Assembly: GCF_000283155.1 (NCBI RefSeq)
Contig: NW_004454175.1
Coordinates: 705,761 to 769,760 of the forward strand
Reading direction: 5' to 3'
DNA length: 64,000 bases
DNA from: Ceratotherium simum simum
Taxonomy: Eukaryota > Chordata > Mammalia > Perissodactyla > Rhinocerotidae
In this document: in pieces, positions 11,125-21,525 of the stretch
Layout: every line of letters starts with the position of its first letter
Numbering within the stretch: the stretch's first letter is position 1
Translations under genes and position numbers: made by a program
Notes under the pieces: generated by a model
Databases searched by the model: none
Seen by the model: only the letters and a program-made list of their open reading frames with translations
Told to the model about the DNA's origin: nothing

Positions 11125-11312
11125 GATAGTCTCAAGCTTCGGCGTACATAAGAACGTCCCAGCAGCGCTTACTCAAAGTCCAAATTTCCTGCCCTATTGA
11201 TTCTGATTCAGTAAGAGCTGCAGGAGCCCAGGAATCTGCATTTCAACTACTGTCCAGGGGATTCTGATGCAGGTGATCTACAGGCCTCACTCTAAGAAAC
11301 ACTGACCTTGAT
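11125..11312 (+). mobile_element. MER5A-type hAT MITE
   Basis: Shows the MER5 layout: TCTCAAGCTTCGGCGTACATAAGAA at the left, TTGATTCTGATTCAGTAAGAGCTGCAG in the middle, GGAATCTGCATTTC, and GATTCTGATGCAGGTGATC to the right. This is a non-autonomous DNA transposon, long inactive. Confidence 0.8.
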
Positions 11313-11999
11313 CTTCTCTCTCACCTCAGACCCACCCACCACTCCTAGATGTCTGAGAAATATATTTACTTTCCTATCATTTTAAGAATCTGGACATTGT
11401 CAGATGGAAACATCGACATCTTAGTAACACATAAACTGCATTACTTGCATTCATTTGATAAAGAATTTTATCATAACATTATATGTCATAATTATTTTAT
11501 AGGCTGCAAGAGCACATTCTACTGAGTTACACACAATTATATTAAAAGCAGTATTTAGGGCAATTACATCGTTTGCTGAATTGTTGTAATTTCATTAAGT
11601 ATAGGAACCCGTAACTGATTAAATTCAGAAACAGTGAAGTTTTACAGTGGCTCCTCTTGAAAAGTATTAAAGAATATAGGGTTTGTATTGTTCTGCTGAG
11701 TCCCAATTAGGGACGAAACACAATAGGGGATTAGATTCAATTTGTCATGCACAACACTCTTTGGCTTTGTTCCACCCCCACCCCCAACTCCATACCTACC
11801 ACCTTCCTTTTGGATAGAAATCAGTTACTTACTCTGGTCTCCCTGGGCCTAAATCCCCCACCTCTGAGACACCTTCAGCTTCTCTCTGCCATGTTCTCCA
11901 TCCATTATAAAAACTCCATCTCAGTTTCTCAGAGCCTCAGGGCTTCAACTTTGGTTTGTTTTTTTCTAGACTCATAGCCAGTTCAACATTACGGTGATG
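11313..11999. other. Non-coding stretch
   Basis: AT-rich with no recognisable repeat. The open frame 11747-11977 has no splice context. Confidence 0.5.
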
Positions 12000-12195
12000 A
12001 CTCCAGCTGGGGAAAGAAATACCCATGGACCAGCAGCATCAGCAACATCTGGGAGCTCTTTGGACCTGCAGACTCTTCAACTCCAGTAGGACTCTCTGCT
12101 CCCCAGCCTGAGAGCAGACCTACTGAATCAGGATCTGCCTTTAAACAAGATCCCCAAGTGATTCCTCTGCACATGGAAGTTGGAGACGCCTCATT
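12000..12195 (+). mobile_element. MER5A-type hAT MITE
   Basis: AGCAACATCTGGGAGCTCTTT, then CCTACTGAATCAGGATCTGCCTTTAAACAAGATCCCCAAGTGATTC. Same family as 11125-11312, about 800 bases away in the same orientation. Confidence 0.75.
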
Positions 12196-12224
12196 CAACA
12201 GTCTAGAGTAGACCAACCTGATCT

Positions 12225-12525
12225 ACTTTCCTAATGACGAAACCAAGACCCAAAGAGATAAGCTCACTGGCCTGAGGCCCCACAGCTGGTGGTTAGCAGT
12301 GTCATGCTAGAGCAAGAATAAAGCTTTTATTATTTTACTAATTATTGTATTTTACGAATAGCTATAATTAAGCATCAACTATGTGCTTTACATACACATT
12401 CTCTTTTAAGCCACTCAGCAACCCCACAATGAGGTTATTAGTACTCCCACTTTCCAAAGCAGAAACGCACAGATGGAAACTTACTCAAGATTAGAGTTAA
12501 CCAAGTTTCAATACCAGATCCTTCC
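12225..12525 (-). mobile_element. MIR fragments (two pieces)
   Basis: The part at 12225-12315 reads AAACCAAGACCCAAAGAGATAAGC and CCACAGCTGGTGGTTAGCAG. The part at 12370-12525 reads CATCAACTATGTGCTTTACATACACATTCTCTTTTAAGCC and CCCACAATGAGGTTATTAGTACTCCCACTTT. Both are reverse MIR segments separated by an AT-rich spacer. Confidence 0.7.
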
Positions 12526-12790
12526 AACTCTAACATCTATGATCCCAAAACAGTACTTTTTATTTCCAACATTTCAAAAATAAATGGTTGGAATGCCAGG
12601 CTATGTCAAGCTCATGAAAGAATTATTTCTCTGCATTTGGGGTCTGTCCTTGGCCCTCCCAGCCCAGGACAAAAGGGCTCACAAGCTCTTTCTCCTGCAG
12701 GAGACTTCTTTACCTCTTTTTACATCCCCAGCTCTCTTATTTTTCAAAGCATTTTACATTATTTCCTCAAACTTTCAATCCTTCACTGGT

Positions 12791-13252
12791 GTGATAGTTA
12801 ATTTTGTGTCAACTTGACTGGGCTAAAGGATGCCCAGATAGCTAGTAAAACATTATTTCTGAGTGTGTCTATGCGAGTCTTTCCAGAATACATTAGCATT
12901 GGTAGACTAAGTAAAGATGATCTGCCCTCCCCATCATGGGTGATCATCATCCAATCCTTGAGGGCCCAAACAGAATAAAAAGGCAGAGGACGGGCGAATT
13001 TTCTCTCTATTCTTGACCCGGGATATCCATCTTCTCCTGCCCCCAAACATCAGAGCTGCTGGTTCTGAGGCCTTCAGACTCTAAGACTTACATCAGTGGC
13101 CTTCCTGGTTCTCCAGCTCGCAGATGGCAGATCGTGGGACTTCTTGGCCTCCACAACAGCATGAACCAATTCCTATGATAAATCTCCTCGTATATATATC
13201 TACATATATATGCTATTGGTTCTGTTTCTCTGGAAAACCCTGGCTAATACAA
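12791..13252 (+). mobile_element. MLT2-type ERVL LTR
   Basis: Starts TGTGATAGTTAATTTTGTGTCAACTTGACTGGGC and ends TATTGGTTCTGTTTCTCTGGAAAACCCTGGCTAATACA, the signatures of MLT2 LTRs. TATATATATCTACATATATAT just before the end is part of the element. It is a solo LTR of about 460 bases. Confidence 0.85.
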
Positions 13253-14664
13253 GTGGGCTGAGATGTAGATGTTCCAGTTATCTTTAAATTGACTCAGCTG
13301 CAGCTCCCATTGGAATGCAGAGATCCATCTTAGAGCCAATGGGAGCCCCACACACCCCACACTCTCTCCTACCCACAGGATGCAGGGGGCCCTGCAGAGA
13401 GATTTCAATCTGCAGTCTAAGATAATTGCACTCCATTTACCTTCCATGGGGCTCTTGCAGTGTCTTCTCCCCCGCAAGTTTCCACACTGGAATTGCTAGA
13501 AACAATCAGCACACCTTCTTTCTGAATAGTCAGTCTTATTTTTCATTTTTATACCAGCCTTTTCAGTCCCTTTCTTCTCCGTGCTTCCCCCAGTGTCCTA
13601 CATTAGCTTTGTTAAAATTTCTGATACCCAAGGGCCCATGATTTTCATGTCCTTTTCTCCCCACCCTAAGTCTTCATTATAGTTCTGTTGATTGGTGATC
13701 CAAACTCATTCACATTCCTCATCTTATGTGAAACAATAATTGAGAACTACCAACTTCAGCATTCTATAATGCCACGGCTTCTGCTTCTGTGAATCTGAGC
13801 AAAAAAAACTTAGCAAACAAAATAAAATAAACGAAAAACAGAAAGAAAAAAAACAACAAAACAGCTCCTACAAACAATTTCCAAGTTCAAGAACTGAGTT
13901 TGAATTCCTGAATGATCCATGACATTCTGGCAACTTGGCCTGTTATTCTTTGTCTACTATTAACTTCTATCTTCCTCTGGGCATTTTTCTCCACGATATT
14001 TAATTCAATGTAATGTACATGGAACTGTTATTTGAGACAAAGTGAGAAAAATATGACGGTAGCGAGTGGGGTCAACAATGTGAAGCAAATGTTCTGCTAT
14101 TAATTATTTTAGAAGGTCTTGTGTAAATACCACAGTTCACCTCCACAACTCTTAGCGAGCCTCCTTCTCAAGCCCAAACTGTTTCAGTCGTCCCACTGGA
14201 CTTCCTTCAAATGCTCTATGCCACGGTTCAGATGCAGATCTCGAAATACATTTTTAAATTATATATTCTAATTGATCTTAAGCATAAGGAGAGATTGCCT
14301 TGTTTGTGATATACATATAGTGAAGAATTACCTAGTTTATACCATGTCTTCAAGATACCAAAAGAGGTAAAATATTAAACAAACAGATCATTTAGTATTG
14401 CATAGACCCAAAACAGATTACTTAGCTGAATTCAACACTTAATTTTTTTTTTTTTATCCATAAGTTATCTGTGTGGAAAAGGCGTTAGTGAGGCTTCCCA
14501 GGATAGGGGTGACCCCACACGACAGAGAGCTCAGGTTTTTAGTCTTAACGTTTCACAAGGAGTGGCAATCTCTCCTCAGTGAGCTCGGCTCCTCCAAAGA
14601 TATCTGCCAATTCCAGCACAGATTTTCAACAACTTCAGATATTTATCAGGATGTGGTTACTCAC
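13253..14664. other. Non-coding stretch
   Basis: Mostly unique sequence. 13800-13870 is A-rich (AAATAAAATAAACGAAAAACAG). At 13431-13492 a minus-strand acceptor and donor enclose 58-60 bases, but all three frames are open, so the coding case is not decided. A T run sits at 14442-14456. Confidence 0.45.
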
Positions 14665-14722
14665 TGTTCAGGAGGAACCAGTTTTCACAGAGGAGACTGT
14701 CTTTGTGATGCTGATGGCTTGC
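14665..14722 (-). CDS. Weak candidate internal exon
   Basis: The donor is strong on the minus strand (CTGAACA/GTGAGTAACC). The acceptor TGGGCCTGTTCAAG is only moderate. The 58 bases are open as 19 codons beginning ASHQHHKDSLL and ending NWFLLN, starting in phase 0 and ending in phase 1. That fits between the dynein-like exon (ends phase 0) and the exon at 4996-5099 (starts phase 1). Phase fit is weak evidence, and I recognise no domain. A chance pairing of splice-like sequences remains likely. Confidence 0.28.
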
Positions 14723-15349
14723 CTTGAACAGGCCCAGTCCTGACTTGTGGCATCATTTCCTCCCTGACCTGAGAATCTCTGTGATCTGACGCTCCTCTGA
14801 TTGCACCTGTTTTTCAGCAGCCCTGATGGATCTTTCCTCCATAGGGATGACAGCTGAGAGATCTTAGGTTTTATTACTTGAATAAGTTGACCCCTTCCAA
14901 AAGAATATAAGCATATACTGGGACAGCAATATAAGATAAAAAGGAATACAGCTATCACCAGAAATGGGTGTCTATCAACCTTGTCAACCAAATTCTTCCC
15001 ATTCAATGTCATTAAAATAAAAAGTGGAGTTTTTAAAATGAAAATTTCACTGATTGCTAAGAATTTATCTCATTCGTTTCTTAATATTACCAATCCAGTT
15101 CTATCATATGGGGAAATGAGGATAATAGGCAAGAAGCAAAAATAAAGAGTAGGGATTCTTTCATTCTTTTCAGTCAGATAGTCTCACATTAAGCTGTAAA
15201 GGACAAAAAATAAAATTTTATTGATTTGAAAAGTTGTCTCTAATTAAATATCACTTGTCTACTTTATTGACCACCTCCTTGACGCATTTTATTTCCTATC
15301 TTTGATGTGCTCCCCTGCCCCAAAAACAGCCGTGTATTTCAACAAGTAT
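14723..15349. other. Non-coding stretch
   Basis: AT-rich with no recognisable repeat. On the minus strand 14776-14856 has a short open stretch after CTCTCAG, but the polypyrimidine tract is poor. Confidence 0.45.
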
Positions 15350-15535
15350 CTACTGATGGACTGCATAATAATTACGTTTAAACTCCTGCAATAGCCCAGT
15401 AATCAAATGCACTCAGGTTAACTCACTCACGTAAGATCACAGCACTCGAAAGTGGCCAAGTAAGAATTAGAACCTCTGTTTTCTCCTTCCAAGTTAATAG
15501 ATCTTCCTGCTTCATCACCACTACCGATTTGTAAA
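15350..15535 (-). mobile_element. MIR fragment
   Basis: AGGTTAACTCACTCACGTAAGATCACAGCACTCGAAAGTGGCCAAGTAAGAATTAGAACC is the reverse of the MIR core, with substitutions. The nearby minus open frame 15423-15605 is an artefact of it. Confidence 0.65.
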
Positions 15536-16466
15536 CATACTCTGGAAATATACAAAACATACTTAGGAGACCAAGAGTCTCCTTTGATTTGCAGTTTGGG
15601 GCCAAGTTGGTGAAGAGTGATATCTACAATCTCTGAGAGGTGACCCTCTCTCTTGAGTCCATATAAATCTCTTCTGGAAGCGTTAATTCCGCAATTAAAA
15701 TAGTAGCGATTTCAAGGGCTGCCCACAGCCTCCCCCTGCCAATCAGTACTGAATGTCCTGAACTTTCCCTTCCCTTCCTTTCCTCTGCTCAACTTTTTCC
15801 TATTTGATGAATAAATTGGCCTAACTCAATTATACTCACATGTAATGTGAGAAAATGCTAACAGTTAATTAGGGATGAGCCTGTGAAAACTTGGGGGAAG
15901 CTACATGTTTCAATTATATTGATGAACACACAAATGCAATCAAATCATATGGATAAGCATTGTGTCAAGTTTTTACAAGAAGAGAATTACATTTCACATG
16001 CATGAAAGCAACTCTCTTGTAACTTACAGAATACGAGACTAAAAATAAGCACACAGGAGAACCATTAAAATACTTATTATTTGAGTTAAATTAGAATTCT
16101 AGGAGGATGATTTCATCCAATGATTTGTGTTATTTTAATTCCCTTTCACAACCAACCAGATTCAAATTACTTTCCTGCAGGTTACATGGTTAAGCAGATG
16201 CTTCTTAAACATCAAATCCCATTTTTTATAACATTCATCATTGGTTTTTAAAAGGTTTAATATCAACTTGAAGCTAGCCACTAAATATCCTTTGATTTTT
16301 AAAGCTGTCCAACTCCTTCACATAATATTTCATAGATGTTGATCTTAAAGGGAAAAAAGGAAAGATCTCTCAGAGGCAAGAGCTTTATATCTCAAAATAT
16401 TTTATGATTTAACAGCTGTCCTCGGAATTGAAAAAGATGATGCTAGACTCAGCTAAAATTCAATAC
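15536..16466. other. Intronic sequence
   Basis: AT-rich stretch immediately 3' (on the minus strand) of the dynein-like exon. No second exon or repeat family is evident. Confidence 0.5.
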
Positions 16467-16723
16467 CTGTGCTTTAAAGTGTGCTGACTGCAGTGTGGAG
16501 CTCTGACACTCATAGTCTGCATGCAATTCTAGTTCTTCAGCACCAAGAAATTGCCCACGGAGAAGGAGATGCTTCATGAATTCAATTTTATCGCGCATCC
16601 ATAAGTAGCTGTATTTCTTCAAGTAGCTTTGATACTTGTGAGCATTAATAGTGACTGATTGCACCCTGCTCAGGATTTCCTGGTGCATTTCTTCTAGCAT
16701 ATCCATCCGAGACATGTCCTTTC
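16467..16723 (-). CDS. Dynein heavy chain-like tail exon
   Basis: The minus-strand acceptor is excellent (CTCAATTTTATTTTCCCATTAG), followed by 257 bases open in one frame and the donor GCACAG/GTATTG. Two bases complete a split codon, then come 85 codons ending in phase 0. The peptide carries EEMHQEILSRVQ, then YLKKYSYLWMRDKIEFMKHL, then GAEELELHAD and HFKAQ. This order matches the tail of axonemal dynein heavy chains of the DNAH9/11/17 type, where a similar YxYLWxxDRxEFMRQFLLYG segment is followed by EEIEAH and QFKEQ. Axonemal dynein heavy chains are ATP-driven motors of cilia and sperm tails, and this region lies in the cargo-binding tail before the linker and AAA+ ring. The paralogue cannot be decided by eye. 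The FKxQ end coincides with the exon boundary. No break is seen, so I treat it as functional. Confidence 0.75.
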
Positions 16724-17859
16724 CTAATGGGAAAATAAAATTGAGAAAAGTAAGTGGGGCCAATGATTTTATTTAAAACCAAGAAGAACTAGAAGTGGAC
16801 TACAAGTCAGACTTGCTACCTTCCAAAGCCCAACCACTACCCCACCAAGTAAGTACAAGAGTTTATGTTATACAAGAGTTCTCAAAATGCTGTATATTAA
16901 CTGAATTTTGGTAAAGAGAATCACACTCTAAGTATAATAGAGGATCTTATTATTTAAAGGAATATATCATAAATCATTTTGGTAAAGTAAAGAATTCTTT
17001 TGGAAAGGGAAAAATTACCCACTTAATTTGTCTTCCACACGGAAATAGAATAATATGGATACACTAGAACCTATGTTGAATTTCTTAAGACCTGAAAAAT
17101 ATGCAACTAAGTCTCAGTATAAGTGAGAAATGAATTTTCTCACCATGAACATTCATAACTACCAGAATTAGACACCAACAGAGTGGTAGATAGAAAAGGA
17201 AAAGCATCTGATAGCGTCATGTCCTTGTCACCTTAGGAGCTCAGGGTAGGCAAGAGAACCCCAGTTGCCACTTACTTCCAAAGCCCCTTATGATGTCATT
17301 ACTATAAGCAACTCAGACCTTCCTCCCCAGCCCTCAAGCATACAGAAGACTGGTATTGTGAGGAAGATGAAGCCAAATGAGAAATGATTGTCCAGTGTTG
17401 ACCATGGGTGTCAGTGCCTTACAATCCCTACTATCTCTCTTGGTTAGATACATACTAAACCAAGCAATCTTTATGGTCAATTTGTATAGTTTTGGTTTCC
17501 ATTTTTATGCTTGGTTCAACATTATGTCATCATTACAAAGCAAATTGGGGGAAAAAAAGTGACGAGAGACTCAAGTATGTTAGGGGGAAATATGCCAGTT
17601 ACCTAGAGGTTGAATCTTTTTTATTATTCTTTTTATTCTGATATGTCAATAATTTATTCAAAACTTGCACTCTGTATATGCAAGACTGTGCCAGACTCTC
17701 TAAAGATAAAAGACATATAAAGCAAATTAGAAAGGTTCAAATAGTGCAGCGAAATGTTAGAAGACAGAGATAGCCTTCACCTAGTCAGGCGTGGGAAGAG
17801 AGAAAGGGGATGGAAGTTGTAGGGGTGGAAAATTTTTCCCTTCTTCCCTTCTGGGTTCT
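16724..17859. other. Intronic sequence
   Basis: No repeat named. Minus-strand donors at about 17140 (CATG/GTGAGAAA) and 17272 (GGAA/GTAAGTGG) are strong but lack a compatible open exon upstream, so both were left out. Confidence 0.45.
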
Positions 17860-18300
17860 TTGGCTGGCCTAACAATTAAATTGACATAAGACAGATTAAC
17901 AGGAGAAAAACAAATTTAGTTTTGTACAAACAAGAGCCCCATAAAAACATAAGACTCAAAGAAGTGACCAAAACAGGAAACTTTTAGACAAAGAAACAGT
18001 AAATTTGCAAAGAATTGACAAGACAAAGGTGTTTGGGCTTGGGGTAGTAAATTAGTGAAGATGTAACAAGGTTTGTTTACAAGGCTTCTCAGCCCTAATT
18101 CCTTATCCTTGGTGATAAGGATGCCTTCTACCCTCTTGGTACAGAGAGGGTACCTTCCACATGGAAGATTTATCTCCTGCTTTCAGGATGACAAAGAAGG
18201 TTCAGAGAGTCCTTCTTACACCAGCTTTTTCTCAAGTACTTTTAATTCAAAATGATCAGTATGGCCTATTTTGTGATGGCATATTCTGCTCCCCTTCAAA
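17860..18300 (-). mobile_element. ERV LTR (copy 1 of a family also at 56000)
   Basis: Read on the minus strand it starts TTGAAGGGGAGCAGAATATGCC and ends near TTCTCCTGTTAATCTGTCTTATGTCAATTTAATTG, a U5-like end. The copy at 56000-56506 shares both ends and orientation with internal divergence. I cannot name the family. The start, end and size fit a solo ERV LTR. Confidence 0.65.
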
Positions 18301-18469
18301 TTCAAGATGGCTTCATGGAGAAAGTGACATTTGAAAAATGGATAGGATTTGTACATGTGAACATGAAGAAATATAAACCTGAATGTAAATTATATCCCAA
18401 GAGCCTTATGGAGTACTTTCAAACATATTACTTCATTAAACCCTTACCTCACCTCCATGAAGAAGTTTG

Positions 18470-18910
18470 AGCAGTGTGGCTGAGACTGGTTAGAGGCCCC
18501 CAATCCCTTTTTTTCTTTCCTTGCAGTTAGGTTGGAACCATGTTTCTTGGTCTGGTCAATGGGCTGTGGACAGAAGTGAAGGATGCCACCTTTAGGCCTG
18601 GTCATCAAATGCCATGTAATCCTCCATACTTCTTCGTTACTTATCAGCCAGCCGAGTGCAAAGCATCTGGTACAGAACTCCAAGGAGGCTTCAGAATATT
18701 GCAGCACCACAAATGAAATGTACTCAAGGAAGTCTGAGTCACTGCTTATAGTAGAATTCCCCTCCTCACCACACACACACCCTTCCTCCCCCTGACAACT
18801 GTTTCAGGCTTTGCAAGAGCAGAAAACAAACATTTATTGTATTACACAATCAGGATTTGGGGAGTGTTTGTTATGGTAGCTAGCATGAAGTGCCCTGACT
18901 GATACAGAGA
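18470..18910 (+). mobile_element. Ancient LTR-like repeat (MaLR-like 3' end)
   Basis: TTGGAACCATGTTTCTTGGTCTGGTCAATGGGCTGTGG..., ending GGATTTGGGGAGTGTTTGTTATGGTAGCTAG...CCTGACTGATACAG. The block at 62985-63315 has the same layout. The family name is not certain. The minus open frame 18444-18776 is an artefact of this repeat. Confidence 0.5.
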
Positions 18911-19019
18911 GTTACACAATCGTCATTTTATGTGGGAGAAAAACCAGGCTCACAGAGGGAAGAGCATGCACAGTAACAGGAGAAGGTAGGAAAGCATGGT
19001 ACAAAAACAGAGAAAGTCC

Positions 19020-19600
19020 AGGTTCAGAGCCCTTCATAATCAGACCCCACTCAGTTTTCCAGCAGCCCTATAGGATTTGTCATGTTTCCAATATGCCATG
19101 CCTGTGCTGTAACACTTCTTATGCTACCCTTTCCTTCTGGAATTCTCTTCCCCATCTGTGTCTTTCAAACATCTACCAATTTTTCAAAGTCCAGTGTAAA
19201 AGTCACCTCATTGATTGAACCTCAATAACGCCCTCCTTATTGCAATGTGATGCAGCAGAAATAGTGAAGGACAGGAGCCAGAAGAGAAGGGTGTAGATTT
19301 GCGGTTCACCTCTTACTAGCATGACCCTAAGCAAAAGACCTAAACTTTCTGAGTCTTTTTCCTCTTCTCTAAAATGGATTTAACAATCACTATTTTATAG
19401 AACAATTGTGAAGACTAAGTGAGATGATGAATGAAAAGGTGTCCCTGGTACACAGAAAATGTGAAATAATATTTGTTCCATCTGTTCTATAGCCTTTTAT
19501 TATTCTATTCACTTGTATCTTCCCACAAAGACTGAACTCCAAAAGAGCAGAAGCCTCATTCTATTCATTTTTATAGTCTGCAGCTAATATGTAGTAGGTG
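19020..19600 (+). mobile_element. L2 3' region interrupted by a MIR
   Basis: The L2 pieces are 19020-19250 (CTTCATAATCAGACCCC..., CCTTCTGGAATTCTC..., AAAGTCCAGTGTAAAAGTCACCTC) and 19485-19600 (TAGCCTTTTATTATTCTATTCACTTG..., TATGTAGTAGGTGTTTTAG). A plus-strand MIR at 19250-19485 (CTCTTACTAGCATGACCCTAAGCAAAAGACC, CTCTAAAATGG, GAAGACTAAGTGAGATGATG) splits them, so the MIR is the younger insertion. Confidence 0.7.
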
Positions 19601-20190
19601 TTTTAGTTAAAATTAGGTAGAGCTACATTTGACGAAAAAAAGAAAGAAGGGAAAAGAGGAGCTTAAATCTATAAGGCTTTTCTCTCTCACGTGAAAAATC
19701 CAGAGACAAGAATTCAGGGCTTTTAAGGCAGTTCCACAGACGAGTCAGAATTTCATACTCCTTCCAGCTCTATTTCCTGCCACGCTAAGAATGTGACCCT
19801 TGCTAGCCTTGTCTAAGATGGCCGACAGGTTCCAGGCAACATATTTATACTCCAGGTAACACAGAGGAGGAGAGGAACACGGCTTTCCCTTGACAGACAC
19901 TTCCTGGAAGTTGCACAACTACTTCTGCTTACCTATCATTGGCCAAAACTTAGTTGTGGGGCCCTACCCATCTGCATAAGAGTCTAGGAAATGTAGTCTT
20001 TAGTCTGTGCCTCCATATACCCAAGTAATAGTCAAAGGTTCTGTTAACTGAGGAAGAAGACAGGATTTGGTTTTGGAGGGACAACGAGCAGTATCTGCCA
20101 TATGAAACATACGACTGTGCTTTGGGAAGTTGACTCTGGCAGCGATGTGGACCATGGAACCAAGGGCCAAAAGCTAAGGACAAGGAATAT
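19601..20190. repeat. Dispersed repeat of unknown family
   Basis: The order of motifs (AAAATCCAGAGACAAGAATTCAGGG, AAGATGGCCGACAGGTTCCAGGC, ACTTCCTGGAAGTTG, CTATCATTGGCCAAAACTTAG) looks like a common mammalian interspersed repeat with a LINE/LTR-like G+C profile, but I cannot name it. A related segment may occur at 53860-54080. Confidence 0.4.
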
Positions 20191-20214
20191 AGTGGGGATA
20201 TTACAGTAACACTT

Positions 20215-20310
20215 ACAAAAGCTACCTCTTTCTGAGTGTTTTCTATGTGCCAGCTCTTGACCTACGTTAGCTCATTTGCCACTTCAATTTTTCAAAGCAG
20301 CATTAGAGTT
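20215..20310 (-). mobile_element. MIR fragment
   Basis: TTCTGAGTGTTTTCTATGTGCCAGCTCTTGACCTACGTTAGCTCATTTG is the reversed MIR 3' part. Confidence 0.65.
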
Positions 20311-20775
20311 GAGGTTTTAGCAAAACATTTGTTCTAACATTGGGTTGTTAGATGGCTTAAAACAGCAATCATTATAGCTCATGATTTTAGGGATTGGAAT
20401 TTGGGGCCGGGCTCAGCTGGGGGAGACTTCTCTCCACATAGTGATGTATTCAACTGTCAGATGAGCTTGTCTGATGTCTTCAAGATGGCTTCACTCCCGT
20501 ATGTGGAACCTGGGCTAAGCTGGGACTGTGGACCAGAGCATCTATTTGTGGTCTTTCTAGCATGGCAGTATCAGAGCCGTAGGACTTCTTACATGGCATC
20601 TCAGAGCTCCCAGGGAAGGTGCTCCAAGAGACCGGAAGTGGAAGTTGCCACTTTCTTGAGGCCTGAGCCTTGAAACTGGCACAGCATATTCTATTGGTCA
20701 AAGCAGTCCCAAAGCCTGCCCAGGTTCAAGGGAAGGGGGCCAAGAAGATCCTACTTCTCCGTGGCAGGTATGTGA
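20311..20775 (-). mobile_element. MLT1-type MaLR LTR
   Basis: GCTTAAAACAGCAATCATTATAGCTCATGATTTTAGGGATTGGAATTTGGG..., TGGCAGTATCAGAGCC, ACCGGAAGTGGAAGTTGCCAC, CATATTCTATTGGTCAAAGCAG. This matches the older MLT1 subfamilies in reverse. The two overlapping open frames inside are not genes. Confidence 0.6.
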
Positions 20776-20860
20776 AAGGATTTGCAGCCCTCTTTAATCC
20801 TCCACAGTGCCTTACACTTAATCAGTATCCAATAAATGTTTATTGAATAGTTCACATTTT
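20776..20860 (+). mobile_element. L2 tail fragment
   Basis: CAGTGCCTTACACTTAATCAGTATCCAATAAATGTTTATTGAATAG is the 3' terminus of L2. Confidence 0.65.
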
Positions 20861-20989
20861 GGTTCAGTTCTAGACCCTGAAAAATAACATAATGGGAAGA
20901 GATACTGAGTGGAGGAGAAGGAATTCAAAAATGAATATGCAGATTTGGGGCACAGGATCTGACTTTACGTTAGGCAAATAAAAGTGGAG

Positions 20990-20995
20990 TTTATT
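20990..20995 (-). promoter_or_regulatory. Canonical poly(A) signal AATAAA (minus strand)
   Basis: AATAAA on the minus strand, 179 bases beyond the stop codon of the open frame ending at 21174. It would fit a terminal exon there. Such hexamers are common by chance in AT-rich DNA, so it only supports the idea. Confidence 0.25.
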
Positions 20996-21173
20996 CCAAA
21001 ACACGAGGGGAGATAGTTAACCACCGTTCTTCCCTATTTCCTATACTGTACCAACAGTGTGGATTGGTTGATTACTTTTTGGTGTTAACTGGGAATTTCC
21101 TCAAGATTCAAGCTGATTACTCCCTTCAGTCCTAGAGACAAGAAAACAAAGCCAGGCAAGAGTGAGTTATTGC

Positions 21174-21525
21174 CTAAATATAAGCTTCCTTGGCAAGTCT
21201 TGTATGAAGGAGGCAAAAGGCAGTTGCTGGAAAATGCCTCAGGGAGAGCTCTCTTTTGTTGAAAGAAAAGCAGTGCCTGACAGGGGTCTTTTCCAAGGTG
21301 TTTTGCAACTCCCTATACAAATGAGGCAGCACTGAAGTCTTGATGAGACGGTCCTTCCTGCTAGTGACATTTTTATTGACAGCATGGTTCCAACAAACAT
21401 GGAAAGTCATCTCATTGTCATTCAGGACAAGTGGGGCCCCAAATAAAAGGATGGATTTAAGGTTGGTCTTGAAGTGTTCCGTCAGATGCTGGTTCTGCTG
21501 ATACTGATACAAACCCTCCAGCGTC
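21174..21525 (-). CDS. Possible terminal coding exon, function unknown
   Basis: A minus-strand acceptor (TTATGTGTGTTGTCCAG) at 21526 opens into 352 bases with no stop until TAG at 21174-21176. The whole open frame reaches 157 codons upstream to 21647. The translation from the acceptor begins TLEGLYQYQQNQHLTEHF and includes NVTSRKDRLIKTSVLPHLYR. I see no good GT donor inside, so if real it would be a last exon, with AATAAA at 20990-20995. It starts in phase 2, which fits the candidate exon at 25271-25321 but not the pair at 24737 and 23514. No domain was recognised. A chance frame is possible. Confidence 0.3.

Noticed and set aside
13431..13492. Minus-strand exon-like segment (acceptor TTGTTTCTAG, donor GAAG/GTAAATGG)
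   Set aside because: All three frames are open, so coding cannot be told from chance, and no phase-linked partner was found.
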